DNA from: Aegilops tauschii subsp. strangulata
Lineage: Eukaryota > Streptophyta > Magnoliopsida > Poales > Poaceae
Assembly (NCBI RefSeq): GCF_002575655.3
Contig: NC_053037.3
Span: forward strand, 326,271,294-326,335,293
Direction: 5' to 3'
Length of the DNA: 64,000 nucleotides
Positions 31,161-43,261 of this stretch are shown here, piece after piece (the stretch's first letter is position 1; every line of letters starts with the position of its first letter). A program made the translations under genes and the position numbers. The notes under the pieces are model-generated. The model did no database searches. It had not been told where the DNA came from and was given only the letters and a program-made list of their open reading frames with translations.

Positions 31161-34100
31161 TGTGGCACCCCGGCTCAGAGAAACCGGAACGCCCCGTATT
31201 CCAGTCCAGAGATCGAGGAGAAGTCTTCTGGAATACGGCACTGCTTAGCATAGAACAAATCAGCTCTTTATTGCAGGCTATATTGGGTACAAGGGGATTA
31301 CATCGGCACGGCGACACTACGCCTGCCACGGTTGCTCCATGCAAGCAGCAGAACAACACGATGCAGCAGAATAACTACTGGCAGCGGAACAACGACGACG
31401 GTGATGAACTCCACTCCGCATGGACTCTGGCTGGAACGCTTATCCTAGCTCGCAAACAAGGGATCCACGACAAACAAGCAATCAAATCCGGCATGACCTG
31501 CAAACTGGCATGACACGCCAGGTCAGTACATGAATGTACTTGCAAGCTCACAGCAACCAAATCAATCAAGACAAACAATAGCATGGCAATTACAGATTAT
31601 TAAGCAATGATGAACACGATACTATCGGAACAACATGGCATGTATAACATAATACAGCTAGAACAATACGAACATGGCATAAACATATGAACATAATGAG
31701 ACTAGCATGCAACATGATGAAACTATCATGCACCAACTTACTCTGCTCGGGTTACATCGTAACCATCACATGCATCACTTACCATCACGGACATCACACG
31801 ATCATCTCAGGATCCAATCAAGCTTGCTATTAACACTACCATAGTAATCATTTATGACCACAAGGAGCTTGACCATTACCCTTGACTTTCGCATAACATC
31901 CCAAATATCAAACAAGTTGGTAATCACGATACCACAATGATCCTCTCTTGATCACATAAATATCAACCAACTTCTTTCATCATCGAACCAGGGTTGTTAT
32001 TAAGCACATCATTAGTATTACTGTTGACCCATAGTGTGACTGACACGAACTGGGCCACTATCCGTGGGCGCGGCTATCGAGAGATTTAACACACACACTC
32101 TATAGAGGTTAGCACACTGTACCCACACCACGGAACCCATGGCCTCGCACTCCCATTCGGGTGGACCAACGGCATTCCGACAAAACCTTCCTACTGCCAT
32201 GACACTCTCACGGCCACTCCGACCAACTCCCCTTTGGGCTAAGTCCTGGGTGGCCCCGTGCCTACCAAAGGCACCAACGGCCACCATCGTGGCAAAACGG
32301 TCCCAAACGGGGACAAGGATCCTTACAAAAACAATGGGCACACAAGGCTTATGCCGTCCTACCTGGCCAAGGTAGCGCCCGCGCATAACCTTCCCTCGCG
32401 GGAGGCACCGGCGAGAGGCATGACAAGAGACCAAGTTAGGACCCCCCCCATAGGGTAAACGTGGTTGCACTGGTCAGCTCGATATGGTGGCACCATGACT
32501 CAGCCAATAGTTGTTCAAGTTCAATTTAATCCGGTTAAACTTGAATGCAATATGTTGAGTCATGATAAAATAACCTGATGCAACTACAATGCATGAACCT
32601 GATATCAACATAAGCATGGGGGTGCATCCCAATCAACGAGCATGACAACAACATTTAACCATTTATCCAGATGAGCATGGCATACTGACGAGCATGGATA
32701 TCACAACTAGAACACTACCCATAGCATAACATTACCACTAGAATCAACAATAAATACCATGCAATAACATAACGATAAAACTACCATGCAAGTATTTAAT
32801 CAACTGTATGCAAAGGAACATGCATAACAACGGTACTCGAAACAGACGATAGTCAGGCACCGAAGACCATCACCAACATGTACTACTACCAAACATTGCC
32901 AATATTAAAGTAATACTAGCATGAAGAACATAATAACAGAGTGCAAGAAAACATAGCATGACGGTAAACACCGATCCATAAGCATAACCAAAATACCGAC
33001 CGCAGAAACAAAACAAACAGACAATTATTAAAGATTCAAGTTGAAAACCAATGCTTATGCATGGATATCATGTAAATGGTGGTTGTGGCTTGCCTGGGGA
33101 TGAAGAAGGCTCCGGGGAGAAGTGCGGAACGACCGCGGAAAGAATCACCGAAAAGGGTACTCTCTCGGAGGGGGCTGATTAGGGGCAAGGGCAAAATGGT
33201 CATTTTCAGAATGTTGAAACATAGTGATAATGGTTCCAACAGAACGGGTTTGACGAGACGAAGAAGTGGGCGTTGGATTCACCTCAATCGGAGTTACGGT
33301 TGCGGAGTTATGAGGTGTAGAAGAAGAAGGACTAATCTGTGAATATTTTCATCACCAACGGGTCACTGGGAGGAAAAACTAAAAGCGCCTTCAGGCAGAT
33401 TACGCCTTCTGCAAAAGAAAACGTATTCTCAGCCGAAGAACAACAGACTAAGTTGCCTCCAAAGGAAAACGTATACCATGGAATACGCTTTCAGAAGAGA
33501 AAAGCGGAAAGACGGAAACGTGCCTCCACTTATCCACGTCGCAAGGCGCTGGGCAACTCGCGCGTGGGTCCCAGGCGCAGGGGGAGGGGGCACGGGCGCT
33601 CGTCCCCTTGCTCCCGCTCGCCCTGTTCCTCGCGTGAAGCAGAGGCAGAGCAGGGGAGGGGCGGCGAGGGGGCCTGCCTGCTCCGGCCGTCTCCGGCCCG
33701 GCCGAGGCCACCGGCGGGACCGCAGCGGAAAACCGCACCCATCCAGAGGGAGTACGGCCGCCGGGGAGCCGCGGGGAGGAGGGGAGGGGCGGCGCCATGG
33801 AGAGCACAGGAAGCTTTGGTCGACGGGGTTCTTCGGCGATGCGGCCGCTCCGGCGAGGGGGAAAGTGGGTGGGGCGGCTCAGCGGAACGAGGGGGAGCCA
33901 GTGGACGTGGAGGGGATGCTAGAGGACGCTCGGCTTGGCCGGGGCAGCTCGACTCCGGAGATGGCCGAGACGGCAATGGCGAAACAAGGAGGGGGCCGAG
34001 GACTCCGGTGGTCGAGGAGGAAAGAGGAGAGGCTTGGGAGCTTCGGGAGGTGTCGAGGGTCCTTATATAGGCCGCGGGAGGGGTTCGGGCGTGCTCTAGA

Positions 34101-35547
34101 GAGCTCTAGCTCGATGCCAATGGAGGTCAGGGGCGCGTTGTGGCATGGGCGCGGCGATGGCGACTAAACCATGGCGAGTCCGGACTGGGCATTGATCCAG
34201 GAGGATGCAGACGAGCACGGGCGAGCTAGAGGACATGATGTGGACGCGAGAGGCAGAGGGGAGCGGACGAACACAGCGCCGCGGTTTGGCAGAGCGCGAG
34301 ATTTGGCCTGTCCGACCCGTGGTCACCGCGTGAGCTGGCTCAACCGGCGCGTTCTGGCCGGGCCGACCATGTCTAGTAGAATGACCTTAGTTCCCTGAGT
34401 CCAAAGGCGGTAACCAATCGGTCCAGGGGCAAAGAAGAGAAAAGCAGGAGGTTCCAAACTAGCTGAACAACAAGGTGTTTGATGCCTTCTGCAGAAGATT
34501 GGTCGGGAGGCTTAGACTGAGATTTGACTGGGGTTGATCACTCACTAAGGTGAGTAAGATGACAAGGTTTTAGCGCATACTGAGGGGTTTAGCTAGTACT
34601 TGTAGTGCAAAGTGCCATACTGACCAGAATAGCAAACTTTGAAGTATCACTCACATACTAGCTTGGATTAAGCTGAAATTTGGAAAGGCTAGATGATTTG
34701 GGCATATGAGAGTGCCATAAAAATTTCATGCCATTTTGTCAAGCCAAAATAGTACTTCCTTCATAGCTATGGTCTCTGCCCATAAAAAATTTCAGACATT
34801 ATGGAGCAAGATAAAATATACTTGCTTCACTAACTGAAATTTTGGAAAGAAACAAAGATTTGAAGCTGCGCTCACAGGGATGTAGAGCATGAGCTCAAAT
34901 CTTGTGGAGAGCTTTTATTTGATGATATGAAAGACCATGCAAAAATTCAAATTAATTGGATTAACCTAGCTAGTACTTCCTTCACAACCAATTCCCTGAG
35001 ACAGGAACTTTGAAAATTTGCTCAGGAATATTTACTAGGCAAATTAAGTTGAAATTTTTCATGAGGCAATTATTTGGACAGGAAAAAGTGTCCAAAAGGT
35101 TTGGGGTAAATTAGGCAAAGATAAATGGCACTTGCTTCACAATCTGCCATTCAGGACAGAATAGAAAAAGAATTATTTGAGGATGATGGGAAATATGGCG
35201 AGTGAAATATTTTGCCATATTTGAGAAATATATGACTCCAAACAATTTATGAGAATTATTTGGGGATTTTAGGAGTGATGGAAATATAGGTTGCTTCACA
35301 ACCTAGGGCAAATTGAGTTATTCCTTTAATAGAAAGGAATATCCCCAATAAAAAGAATATTGGGATTTGGGCTAGGATGAAAATGGAAAGGTCTAGGGAA
35401 GGATTTGGGTATGACAAGCCACTCTGGAAGCAAATAAGAGTTCATCTTCTTCAGTTTCCAGACCACATAGCCACGGAAAAAGAAATCTCAGGCAAAAACC
35501 TCAGAAAATCAAAAGAAAAAGAAAGGGCCAAAAATTAGGCTATTACA
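31161..35547 (-). mobile_element. Sukkula-like solo LTR, 4.4 kb
   Basis: 4,387 bp from TGTGGCACCCCGG to GGCTATTACA, flanked on both sides by CAAGG (31156-31160, 35548-35552), inside the LTR of C. It has TG..CA ends and no internal domain, PBS or second LTR, so it is a solo LTR. The very long LTR recalls the Sukkula large retrotransposon derivatives of Triticeae; the family is not proven. A CpG-rich block (33530-34380) holds a minus-strand TATA box (GCCTATATAAGG, 34061-34071) followed on minus by CT-rich leader-like DNA, so the LTR probably points to minus. ORFs in the GC-rich block are not supported as genes. Confidence 0.75.
34061..34071 (-). promoter_or_regulatory. TATA box of the 4.4 kb solo LTR
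   Basis: CCTATATAAGG on minus, at the edge of the CpG-rich block. Confidence 0.55.
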
Positions 35548-36884
35548 CAAGGGGAGCCAAAGAATATTTGAAGGTATTAGCAGCTGAGTTGTCAATTCAA
35601 CCACACCTGGAGATTAATTATCTGCAGCAAGTAATCAGTAGCAAAGTAATGTGATAGTTTTGATAGTAGTGACAGCAGCAATGGTAACGGTAACAGTGAT
35701 AGCAGTAATTTTGTAGCAAGTGTAACAGTGATAATAGCAGTAGTAACTTAGCAAGAACAATATAAGATAAATTCGTAGGCATTGGATCGGTGACTTGTTG
35801 GATGATATTCATCATGAGACAGTTATAACCAAGGGCGATACGGCACTAGCTCCAGTTCGTCAATATAATGTAGGCATGTATTCCGTAAATAGTCATGCGT
35901 GCTTATGGAAAGAACTTGCATCACATCTTTTGTCCTACCCTCCCGTGGCAGTGGGGTCCTATTGGAAACTAAGGGATATTAAGGCCTCCTTTTAATAGAG
36001 AACCGGAACAAAGCATTAACACATAGTGAATACATGAACTCCTCAAACTACGGTCATCGCCGGGAGTGGTCCCGACTATTGTCACTCCGGAGTTGCCGGA
36101 CCATAACACGTAGTAGGTGACTATAACATGCAAGATTGGATCTAGAACATGGATATAATTATGATAACATAAACGGTTCAGATCTGAGTTCATGGCACCC
36201 GGACCAAAAGTGACAAGCATTAAGCATGGCAAAGTCATCGCAACAACAATCTTAGAACATAGTGGATACTAGGGATCAAGCCCTAATAAAACTAACTCGA
36301 TTACATGATGAATATCATCCAACTCCTCACCGACCAGCGAGCCTACGAAGGAATTACTCACTCCTGGTGGGGAGCATCATGGAATTGGCGATGGAGAAGG
36401 GTTGGTGATGATGAAGAACGAAGATCCCCCTCTCCGGAGCCCCAAACAGACTCCAGATCTGGCCTCCCGATGAAGAACAGGAGGTGACGGCGGCTCCATC
36501 TCGTGGATCACGATAATTCTTTCTCCCTGATTTTTTCTGGAAAAATAGGATTTTATAGTGTTGGTTTCAGGGTCTGCGGGGCCACCAGGTGGGGACAACC
36601 CACCTGGGCGCGCCAGGAGAGGGGGGCGCGCCCTGCTGGGTTGTGCCCACCCAGGTGCCCCTCTCCGGTGGATCTTGGCTCCAGAAATTCTTATTTATTG
36701 TATAAAAAATTCTCGCAAAGTTTTGTTCCATTTCGAGAACTTTTATTTCTGCACAAAAACAACACCATGGTAGTTCTGCTGAAAACAACGTCAGCCCGGG
36801 GTTAGTTTCATTCAAATCATGCAAATTAGAGTCCAAAACAAGAGGAAAAGCGTTAGAAAAAGTAGATACGTTGGAGACATATCA
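35548..36884 (-). repeat. element C 3' LTR, main part
   Basis: Resumes after the solo LTR and ends in GTTGGAGACATATCA (TGATATGTCTCC on minus). It contains the palindrome (36584-36655) and a TATA-like CTATAAAATCC on minus (36548-36558). Confidence 0.85.
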
Positions 36885-37367
36885 CCTCTCCCAAGCTTAA
36901 ACCTTTTCTTGTCCTCAAGCAATTTAGTTGATAAACTGAAAGTGAAAAAGAAAAACTTTTACGAACTATTTTGTTCTTGTTTGCATAAATAAGCTTAAAC
37001 AACACCCAGGTTTTCAGTCAACATTATAACTAACCATGCCGACAATAACTTTTAAAGATTATATTAACTCATATCAATGACATAATCAGCTAGCGAGCAA
37101 TAATAAGATATCTCAAACGGCAACACGTTGTCAAAACAACCATGATATAATATGACAATAGTGGTATCTCGCTAACCCTTTATGAGACTGCAAAACATAA
37201 ATGCAGAGCACCTCCAAAGTTCAAGCAACGACTAAACATTGTAATTCATGGTAGAAAAGATCCAGTCATGATGCACCCAACATTAGCTACACACAATGCA
37301 TAAGTCATGATAGTTGTGCTCTCAGGTTCTGGCGCTTGTTTTAGAAGGTGATGATACAACATAAAAA

Positions 37368-37424
37368 TAAATAGATAGTCCCTTCGCAGAGGGAAGCAGT
37401 GATTTGCAGAGGTGCCAGAGCTCA
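37368..37424 (-). other. conserved island 1 in element C
   Basis: 53 of 57 bases equal to element G 27542-27598 in the sense of the element. Contains CCCTTCGCAGAGGG on plus. Confidence 0.8.
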
Positions 37425-37610
37425 GGTTCTTAAACAGAGATAAATGATATTTTGAGACATGCACCCTTCTCATTTACTTCACGACCATCAGTTATCAACA
37501 TCTTCCATGCTAAGCACGCTAGTGGCGGTTCTCAAGCGATAAAAGTAAAGGTTTTGACTCCATTGGGAGTTTTTGTTTGATTATTTGTAAGCTTTTTCTA
37601 TTTGCAGTTT

Positions 37611-37699
37611 GGGACTGGGCATCCCTATTACCGCCCTTTTCTCGTGCGATGGTGAGTGAATAAACACTCGACCTAAGAATAACCCGCTTAGCATGGAAG
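37611..37699 (-). other. conserved island 2 in element C
   Basis: On plus GGGACTGGGCATCCCTATTA and further blocks that match element G 27206-27294 in reverse. Confidence 0.65.
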
Positions 37700-38897
37700 A
37701 TACCGACCACCTCCTGTCCTTCCATGAACGATCCAGTCACACAAAAATGATATTTATTTAGAAGTTTTTAGAGGTGGCACATGCAAATTTACTTAGGACG
37801 GCAGGGTAATACCGCATATAGGTAGGTATGGTGGACTCATCTAGAATAACTTTGGGTTCAAGGTTTTTGATGTACAAGCAGAATTCCCACTTAGTACAGG
37901 CGAAGGCTAGCAATTAGATTGAGAAGCGGCCAGCTTGAGAGCAACAACGGTCATAAACATGCATTATGCATAAGTAACATTGGACACTAGCATGAGTAGG
38001 ATATGAACACCATGAACATAAATATCATAGAGGCTATGTTGGTTTTGATTCAACTACATGCATGAACATGTACCGAGTCAAGCCACTCGAACATTCAGAG
38101 GAGGATACCATATCATCATACTACATCACAATCATTTTAACGCAATGTTGATATCCAAGATAAATCATTATCCACTCCTAGCTACTTATGCATGGCATGA
38201 GAAACTATAATATCTAATTGTCATTGCAAACATGTTTAATCATAATGGGCTGAATCATGGATACTAGGTTAAACATATTTACACAAATAGAACAAGTCGA
38301 GTTCATACCAGTTTCTCTCTGCCACAGCCAGTTCATCGAATATCGTCATTATTGCCTTACACTTGCACGACCGAACAATATGAAAACAATAATAGTGCAA
38401 GAGTGCCGTGGACTAAGCTGGAATCTGCAAACATTTTATTCAACACGAGAAGACAAGGTAAAATGGGTTCTTTATTAGTTCAACAGTTATTCATATGAGA
38501 GCCACTCAACATTTTCATCGTGGTCTTCCCCTCGGTACAACTCAAATAAAAAGAAAAGAAATTCTTAGAAACACACTGAAATATTTTTGGAGTTTTTGGT
38601 TTTCTTGAACAAGCAAATAAAAGGGAAAGCAAAAACGAGAAAAACTATTTACACGGGAAAGCTCCCAAGAAGCAAAAGAAGAACAATGATATATTTTTGG
38701 GTTTTCTTTTTAGTATTACAACTAAGTATGCATAGAAAGTAAACTAACTACAACTATTTTTTTGGTTTTTCTAAAGTTTTTCAAACACACAAGAAGAACG
38801 CAAGAAAATAAATCTAAGCATGGATGATACAATGAAAAAGTGTGAACACCAACAAACGGAATAAGTGTACATGAATGTAAAGTCGGTGGAAACACCT

Positions 38898-38930
38898 ACT
38901 CCCCCAAGCTTAGGTTTTGGCCTAACTTGG
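38898..38930 (-). other. element C internal PPT-like tract with hairpin
   Basis: On minus CCAAGTTAGG pairs with CCTAAGCTTGG, and the PPT-like CTAAGCTTGGGGGAGT overlaps the arm. It lies 35 bp after the stop of the third ORF. Confidence 0.7.
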
Positions 38931-38964
38931 TAGTCGATCAGTAGCCTGGATGGTAGTAGGGGTA

Positions 38965-41690
38965 CTAAGGAGCGGGCATCCACTCATCCCACTGCTGAGG
39001 CTCCTCCTCTGCCTTTGCAGCAGCCTGAGCATTCCGGTAGGCGATGATGTCCGTAGGCATAATCCTATATCCGCCCTTGGCAACAGAATCAAACAAACTA
39101 GGAGCAGGAAACGGGATAATATCACGAGTTTCAATGCTAAAAACTATTGGGGAACGTAGCAATAATTCAAAAAATTTCTACGTATCACCAAGATCAATCT
39201 ATGGAGTAATCTAGCAACGAGAGAGAGGGGAGTGCATCTACATACCCTTGTAGATCGCGCGCGGAAGCGTTCAAGAGAACGGGGTTGATGGAGTCGTACT
39301 CGTCGTGATCCAAATCACCGATGATCCTAGCGCCGAACGGACGGCACCTCCGCGTTCAACACACGTACAGAGCGGGGACGTCTCCTCCTTCTTGATCCAG
39401 CAAGGGGGGAGGAGAAGTTGATGGAGATCCAGCAGCACGACGGCGTGGTGGTGGAAGTAGCGGGATCCCGGCAGGGCTTCGCCAAGCGCAAGCGGGGAGG
39501 AAGAGGTGTCACGGGAGGGAGGGAGGCGCCAGGGCTTGGGGTGCTGCTCCCATGCGCCTCCCCACTATATATAGGGGTGGAGGGGGCTGGTTTCTTGCCC
39601 TCCAAGTCCATTGGGGCGTTGGCAAAGGTGGGGAAAAGAAATCCCATCATTTCCCTTCCCCACCGATTGTTATCCCCCTTTTTTAGGGATCTTGATCTTA
39701 TCCCTTCGGGATACGATCTTATTCCTTCTAAGGTGGGATCTTGGTGCGCCTTGACCAGGGGTGTGGGGCCTTGCCCCCACTACCGATGTTCATGTGGGCC
39801 CCCCATGCAGGTGGGCCCCACTTCGGAACCTTCTAGAACCTTCCCGGTACAATACCGAAAAATCCCGAACATTTTCCGGTGGCCAAAATAGGACTTCCCA
39901 TATATAAATCTTTACCTCCGGACCATTCCGAAACTCCTCGTGACGTCCTGGATCTCATCCGGGACTCTGAACGACTTTCGGATTTCCACATACTAATATC
40001 TCTACAACCCTAGCGTCACCGAACCTTAAGTGTGTAGACCCTACGGGTTCGGGAGACATGCAGACATGACCGAGACGACTCTCCGGTCAATAACCAACAG
40101 CGGGATCTGGATACCCATGTTGGCTCCCACATGTTCCACGATGATCTCATCGGATGAACCACGATGTCGAGGATTCAATCAATCCCGTATACAATTCCCT
40201 TTGTCAATCGGTACGTTACTTGCCCGAGATTCGATCGTCGGTATCCCAATACCTTGTTCAATCTCGTTACCGGCAAGTCACTTTACTCGTACCATAATGC
40301 ATGATCCCGTGACCAAACACTTGGTCACATTGAGCTCATTATGATGATGCATTACCGAGTGGGCCCAGAGATACCTCTCCGTCATACGGAGCGACAAATC
40401 CCAGTCTCGATTCGTGCGAACCCAACAGACACTTTCGGAGATACCTGTAGTGCACCTTTATAGCCACCCAGTTACGTTGTGATCTTTGGTACACCCAAAG
40501 CATTCCTACAGTATCCGGGAGTTGCACAATCTCATGGTCTAAGGAAATGATACTTGACATTAGAAAAGCTCTAGCAAACGAACTACACGATCTTGTGCTA
40601 TCCTTAGGATTGGGTCTTGTCCATCACATCATTCTCCTAATGATGTGATCCCGTTATCAATGACATCCAATGTCCATGGTCAGGAAACCATAACCATCTA
40701 TTGATCAATGAGCTAGTCAACTAGAGGCTTATTAGGGACATGTTGTGGTCTATGTATTCACACATGTATTACGGTTTACAGTTAATACAATTATAGCATG
40801 AACAACAGACAATTATCATGAACAAGGAAATACAATAATAACCATTTTATTATTTCCTCTAGGGCACATTTCCAACAAAAACCAGGTTATAAGGAATAGG
40901 GATGTCAGGGTAATCTTTTGCGATAAAATGGTGGTGTTCCATGGCTGTGCGGTCTAGGTAAACATTGGTCAGAGGGTAATCATGATGGCGTATCTCAACA
41001 TTAAAGTGAGCTGCCAAACGGGTAGCGAAAATCCCACCATGTATTTTACCCTTGGACTTACTAATGTGGAGGCGACGAGCCACAATAGCTCCCATCTATA
41101 GGTGTTGTCGCCCTCTAATGCACGACGCAAAACAGCAAGGTCTGGTGAGCTGAGCGCACCCACCTTCTCTCTAGAAAGCAAGCATTTTGCAATGAAAAGA
41201 GCAAAGTAATGAACAACAGGAAAATGAAAGCCAGCGGCGGTGATAGCTGACACCCCTCTCTCATCTCCCACTGTCAAGGTGCAATAAAAAAGGTCTCAAA
41301 CTCTGCCGGTCTAGGCTCAGCTAAGCTCCCATCAGAAGGGATCATGCATATGTTGGAAAATTCAGTAAGTGGTATTTGATGGTTTTCAGCACATAAATCA
41401 AAACTCACTTCGGGTGGATTATTCCTAGGAAGGAAAGTAAAACTTTGAACAAAGATGTTTGTGAGGATTTGATGCTCTTCACACTCATCTACGATGAAGT
41501 CGGTGAGGCCGGCATTAGCAGCATATTGTGTGAACTCCTGAAGGATTCTAGCCTCTTCCAGGAACGGGTGTGCGGCCATTCACACGGCCGTACTTCCGCC
41601 AACCTCCGAGGATGGAGATCACTATTTAGATGACTCCCCAATAACACCCTTGTAGTTATTCTTAGAGACAAACTTCCTAAAGATATTCAT
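38965..41690 (-). pseudogene. element C Athila third ORF, split by a solo LTR
   Basis: Minus frames from the ATG at 41690 to TAG at 38965-38967. Segments: MNIFRKFVSKNNYKG, FTQYAANAGLTDFIVDE, GFHFPVVHYFALFIAKC, LSSPDLAVLRRALEGDNTY, GAIVARRLHISKSKGKIHG, FATRLAAHFNVEIR, then after the Angela insert ETRDIIPFPAPSLFDSVAKG and a Gln/Glu-rich end. The pattern is that of the ATHILA ORF-1/env-position protein of Athila-type elements (PF03078-like, from memory). Its role is not established. Early stop (about 41624), frameshifts near 41270 and 41095, and the 1.7 kb insertion make it dead. Confidence 0.7.
39145..40877 (-). mobile_element. Angela/BARE-1-like Copia solo LTR
   Basis: 1,733 bp, TGTTGGAAATGTGCCC to CCCCAATA on minus, flanked by AAAAC on both sides (39140-39144, 40878-40882). 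No PBS, PPT or internal sequence. It has a TATA box on minus (TATATATAG, near 39566). It interrupts the third ORF of C. The internal part was probably lost by LTR-LTR recombination. Confidence 0.9.
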
Positions 41691-42391
41691 GGTTTTCCTA
41701 TGAACAAAAATTCTGAAATTTATTAGCCCACAAAATTTTCTCAACAAAACTTCACAAAAATGGTACCAACTACTCATAGGGATACATAAAGGCCATAGCA
41801 AGCATTCAAACTACTTAGAACTCTAAGAATTGAACATGCAAGCTCATCTATAGCAGCACCAAGAGTAGCTAATTATTCAAAATATAAACCACTAAAACAA
41901 AAACTAATTGGACAAACACTGGAGTCACATACCAAGCAACAATCCCCCGAAACGGTTTCGGAAACGGAGCTTCGAGCAAAGAGATAGAAATCCGCGGGTT
42001 TGAGAGCAAGAACACGAGAGAGAGAGAGCAATGGATAATTTTTTCTGGAGGTAAGTGATGATGTGGTGTGAAGGGATAAGTGAGGGGGCCCACGTGGGGA
42101 CCACAACCCACCAGGGCGTGCCTGGGGGTCTTGGAGCGCCCAGGTGGGTTGTGCCCACCTGGTTCACCTCCCTCTGATATTATTTGCACCAGAAATTCAG
42201 CAAACAGACAAAACATGACATTTTACTTTATTTAACTAATAAAAACAGAAAACAAAAAGTAGGGACAGAAGGCAGTGCTTACTAAATTCATCAACTTCAT
42301 ACTGCTAAAAAATGATCCATTGATAAGGTTGATCAAGTCTTATTAACAACCACTTTCGATTAGCATGAAACCGAAGAACTATCGTAAATCA
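41691..42391 (-). promoter_or_regulatory. element C promoter-like region before the third ORF
   Basis: 700 bp between the PR stop and the third ORF. On minus it has an LTR-type palindrome (42097-42162), then a CT-rich stretch (CTCTCTCTCTCTCGTG) and a donor-like GGTATGTGA. Such a palindrome is otherwise seen only in the LTRs and before the third ORF of D. A separate promoter or leader for the third ORF is inferred. Confidence 0.45.
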
Positions 42392-43261
42392 CTAAGTTAC
42401 CTCAATGGGGATATGAATGTCCCTAACAATAAGCATTTCATATTTCTTTTTGACAGTAGGTAGAGGTATTTGAAAACTTCCGATAGTGATTGTTGAAGAT
42501 TTTTCAATAACATTAATACCATTCACTTGGAATTGTTTCTTCGGAGAGTGCACCGTATGCTCATTACCATTGATATGAAAAGTGACCTTCCTTTGATTGC
42601 AATCAGTAAGAGCCCCTACAGTATTCAAGAAGGGTCTACCAAGGATAATCGACATGTTATCGTTCTCGGGCATCTCAAGTATAACAAATTCAGTCAAAAT
42701 AGTAACATTAGCAACAACAACGGGCACATCCTCACATATACCGATAGGTATGGCAGTTGATTTATCAGCCATTTGCAAAGATATTTCAGTAGGTGTGAGT
42801 TTATTCAAATCAAGTCTTTTATATAAAGAGAAAGGCATAAGACTAACACCAGCTCCTAAATCACATAAAGCAATTTTCACATAATTCTTTTTGATAGAGC
42901 AAGGTATAGTTGGTATTCCCGGATCTCCAAGTTTTTTAGGTACTCCATCTTTAAAAGTATAATTAGCAAGCACAGTGGAGATTTCAGCTTCCGGTATTTT
43001 TCTCTTATTGGTGATGATGTCTTTCATATACTTTGCATAAGGAGGCATTTTCAAGATATCAGTCAAGCGAGTACGCAAAAAGACTGGCCTCAACATTTCA
43101 GCAAAGCGTTCAAATTCTTCATCATCTTTCTTTTTAGTTGACTTGGGTGGAAAGGGCATTGGTTTTTTAACCCACAGTTCTCTTTCTTTACCGTGTTTTC
43201 TAGCAATGAAGTCCCTTTTTATCATATCTTTTATTCTTAGGTTGTGGGTTATCAAGATCAA
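42392..43261 (-). pseudogene. element C aspartic protease domain
   Basis: The minus frame is open for 289 codons. Segments: FERFAEMLRPVFLRTRL, LKMPPYAKYMKDIITNKRK, GDPGIPTIPCSIKK, then the catalytic loop CDLGAGVSLMPFSLYKRL, then IILGRPFLNTVGALTD and a C-terminal DIHIPIEVT before the stop. It has DLG where retroviral-type proteases have DTG/DSG; Athila-type proteases commonly show this. It is intact in itself but is fused upstream to a frameshifted gag, and no RT follows. The product would process gag. Confidence 0.8.

Larger units (their letters stand above)
36885..38897 (-). other. element C PPT and 3' non-coding region
   Basis: The PPT on minus is TTTAAGCTTGGGAGAGG at the LTR edge. About 2 kb follow without convincing coding potential, with islands at 37368-37424 and 37611-37699 that match element G. 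Confidence 0.7.

Noticed and set aside
33339..34167. 229- and 243-codon ORFs
   Set aside because: They lie in the CpG-rich block of the solo LTR, overlap in several frames and are Arg/Gly/Pro-rich, as expected from GC composition.
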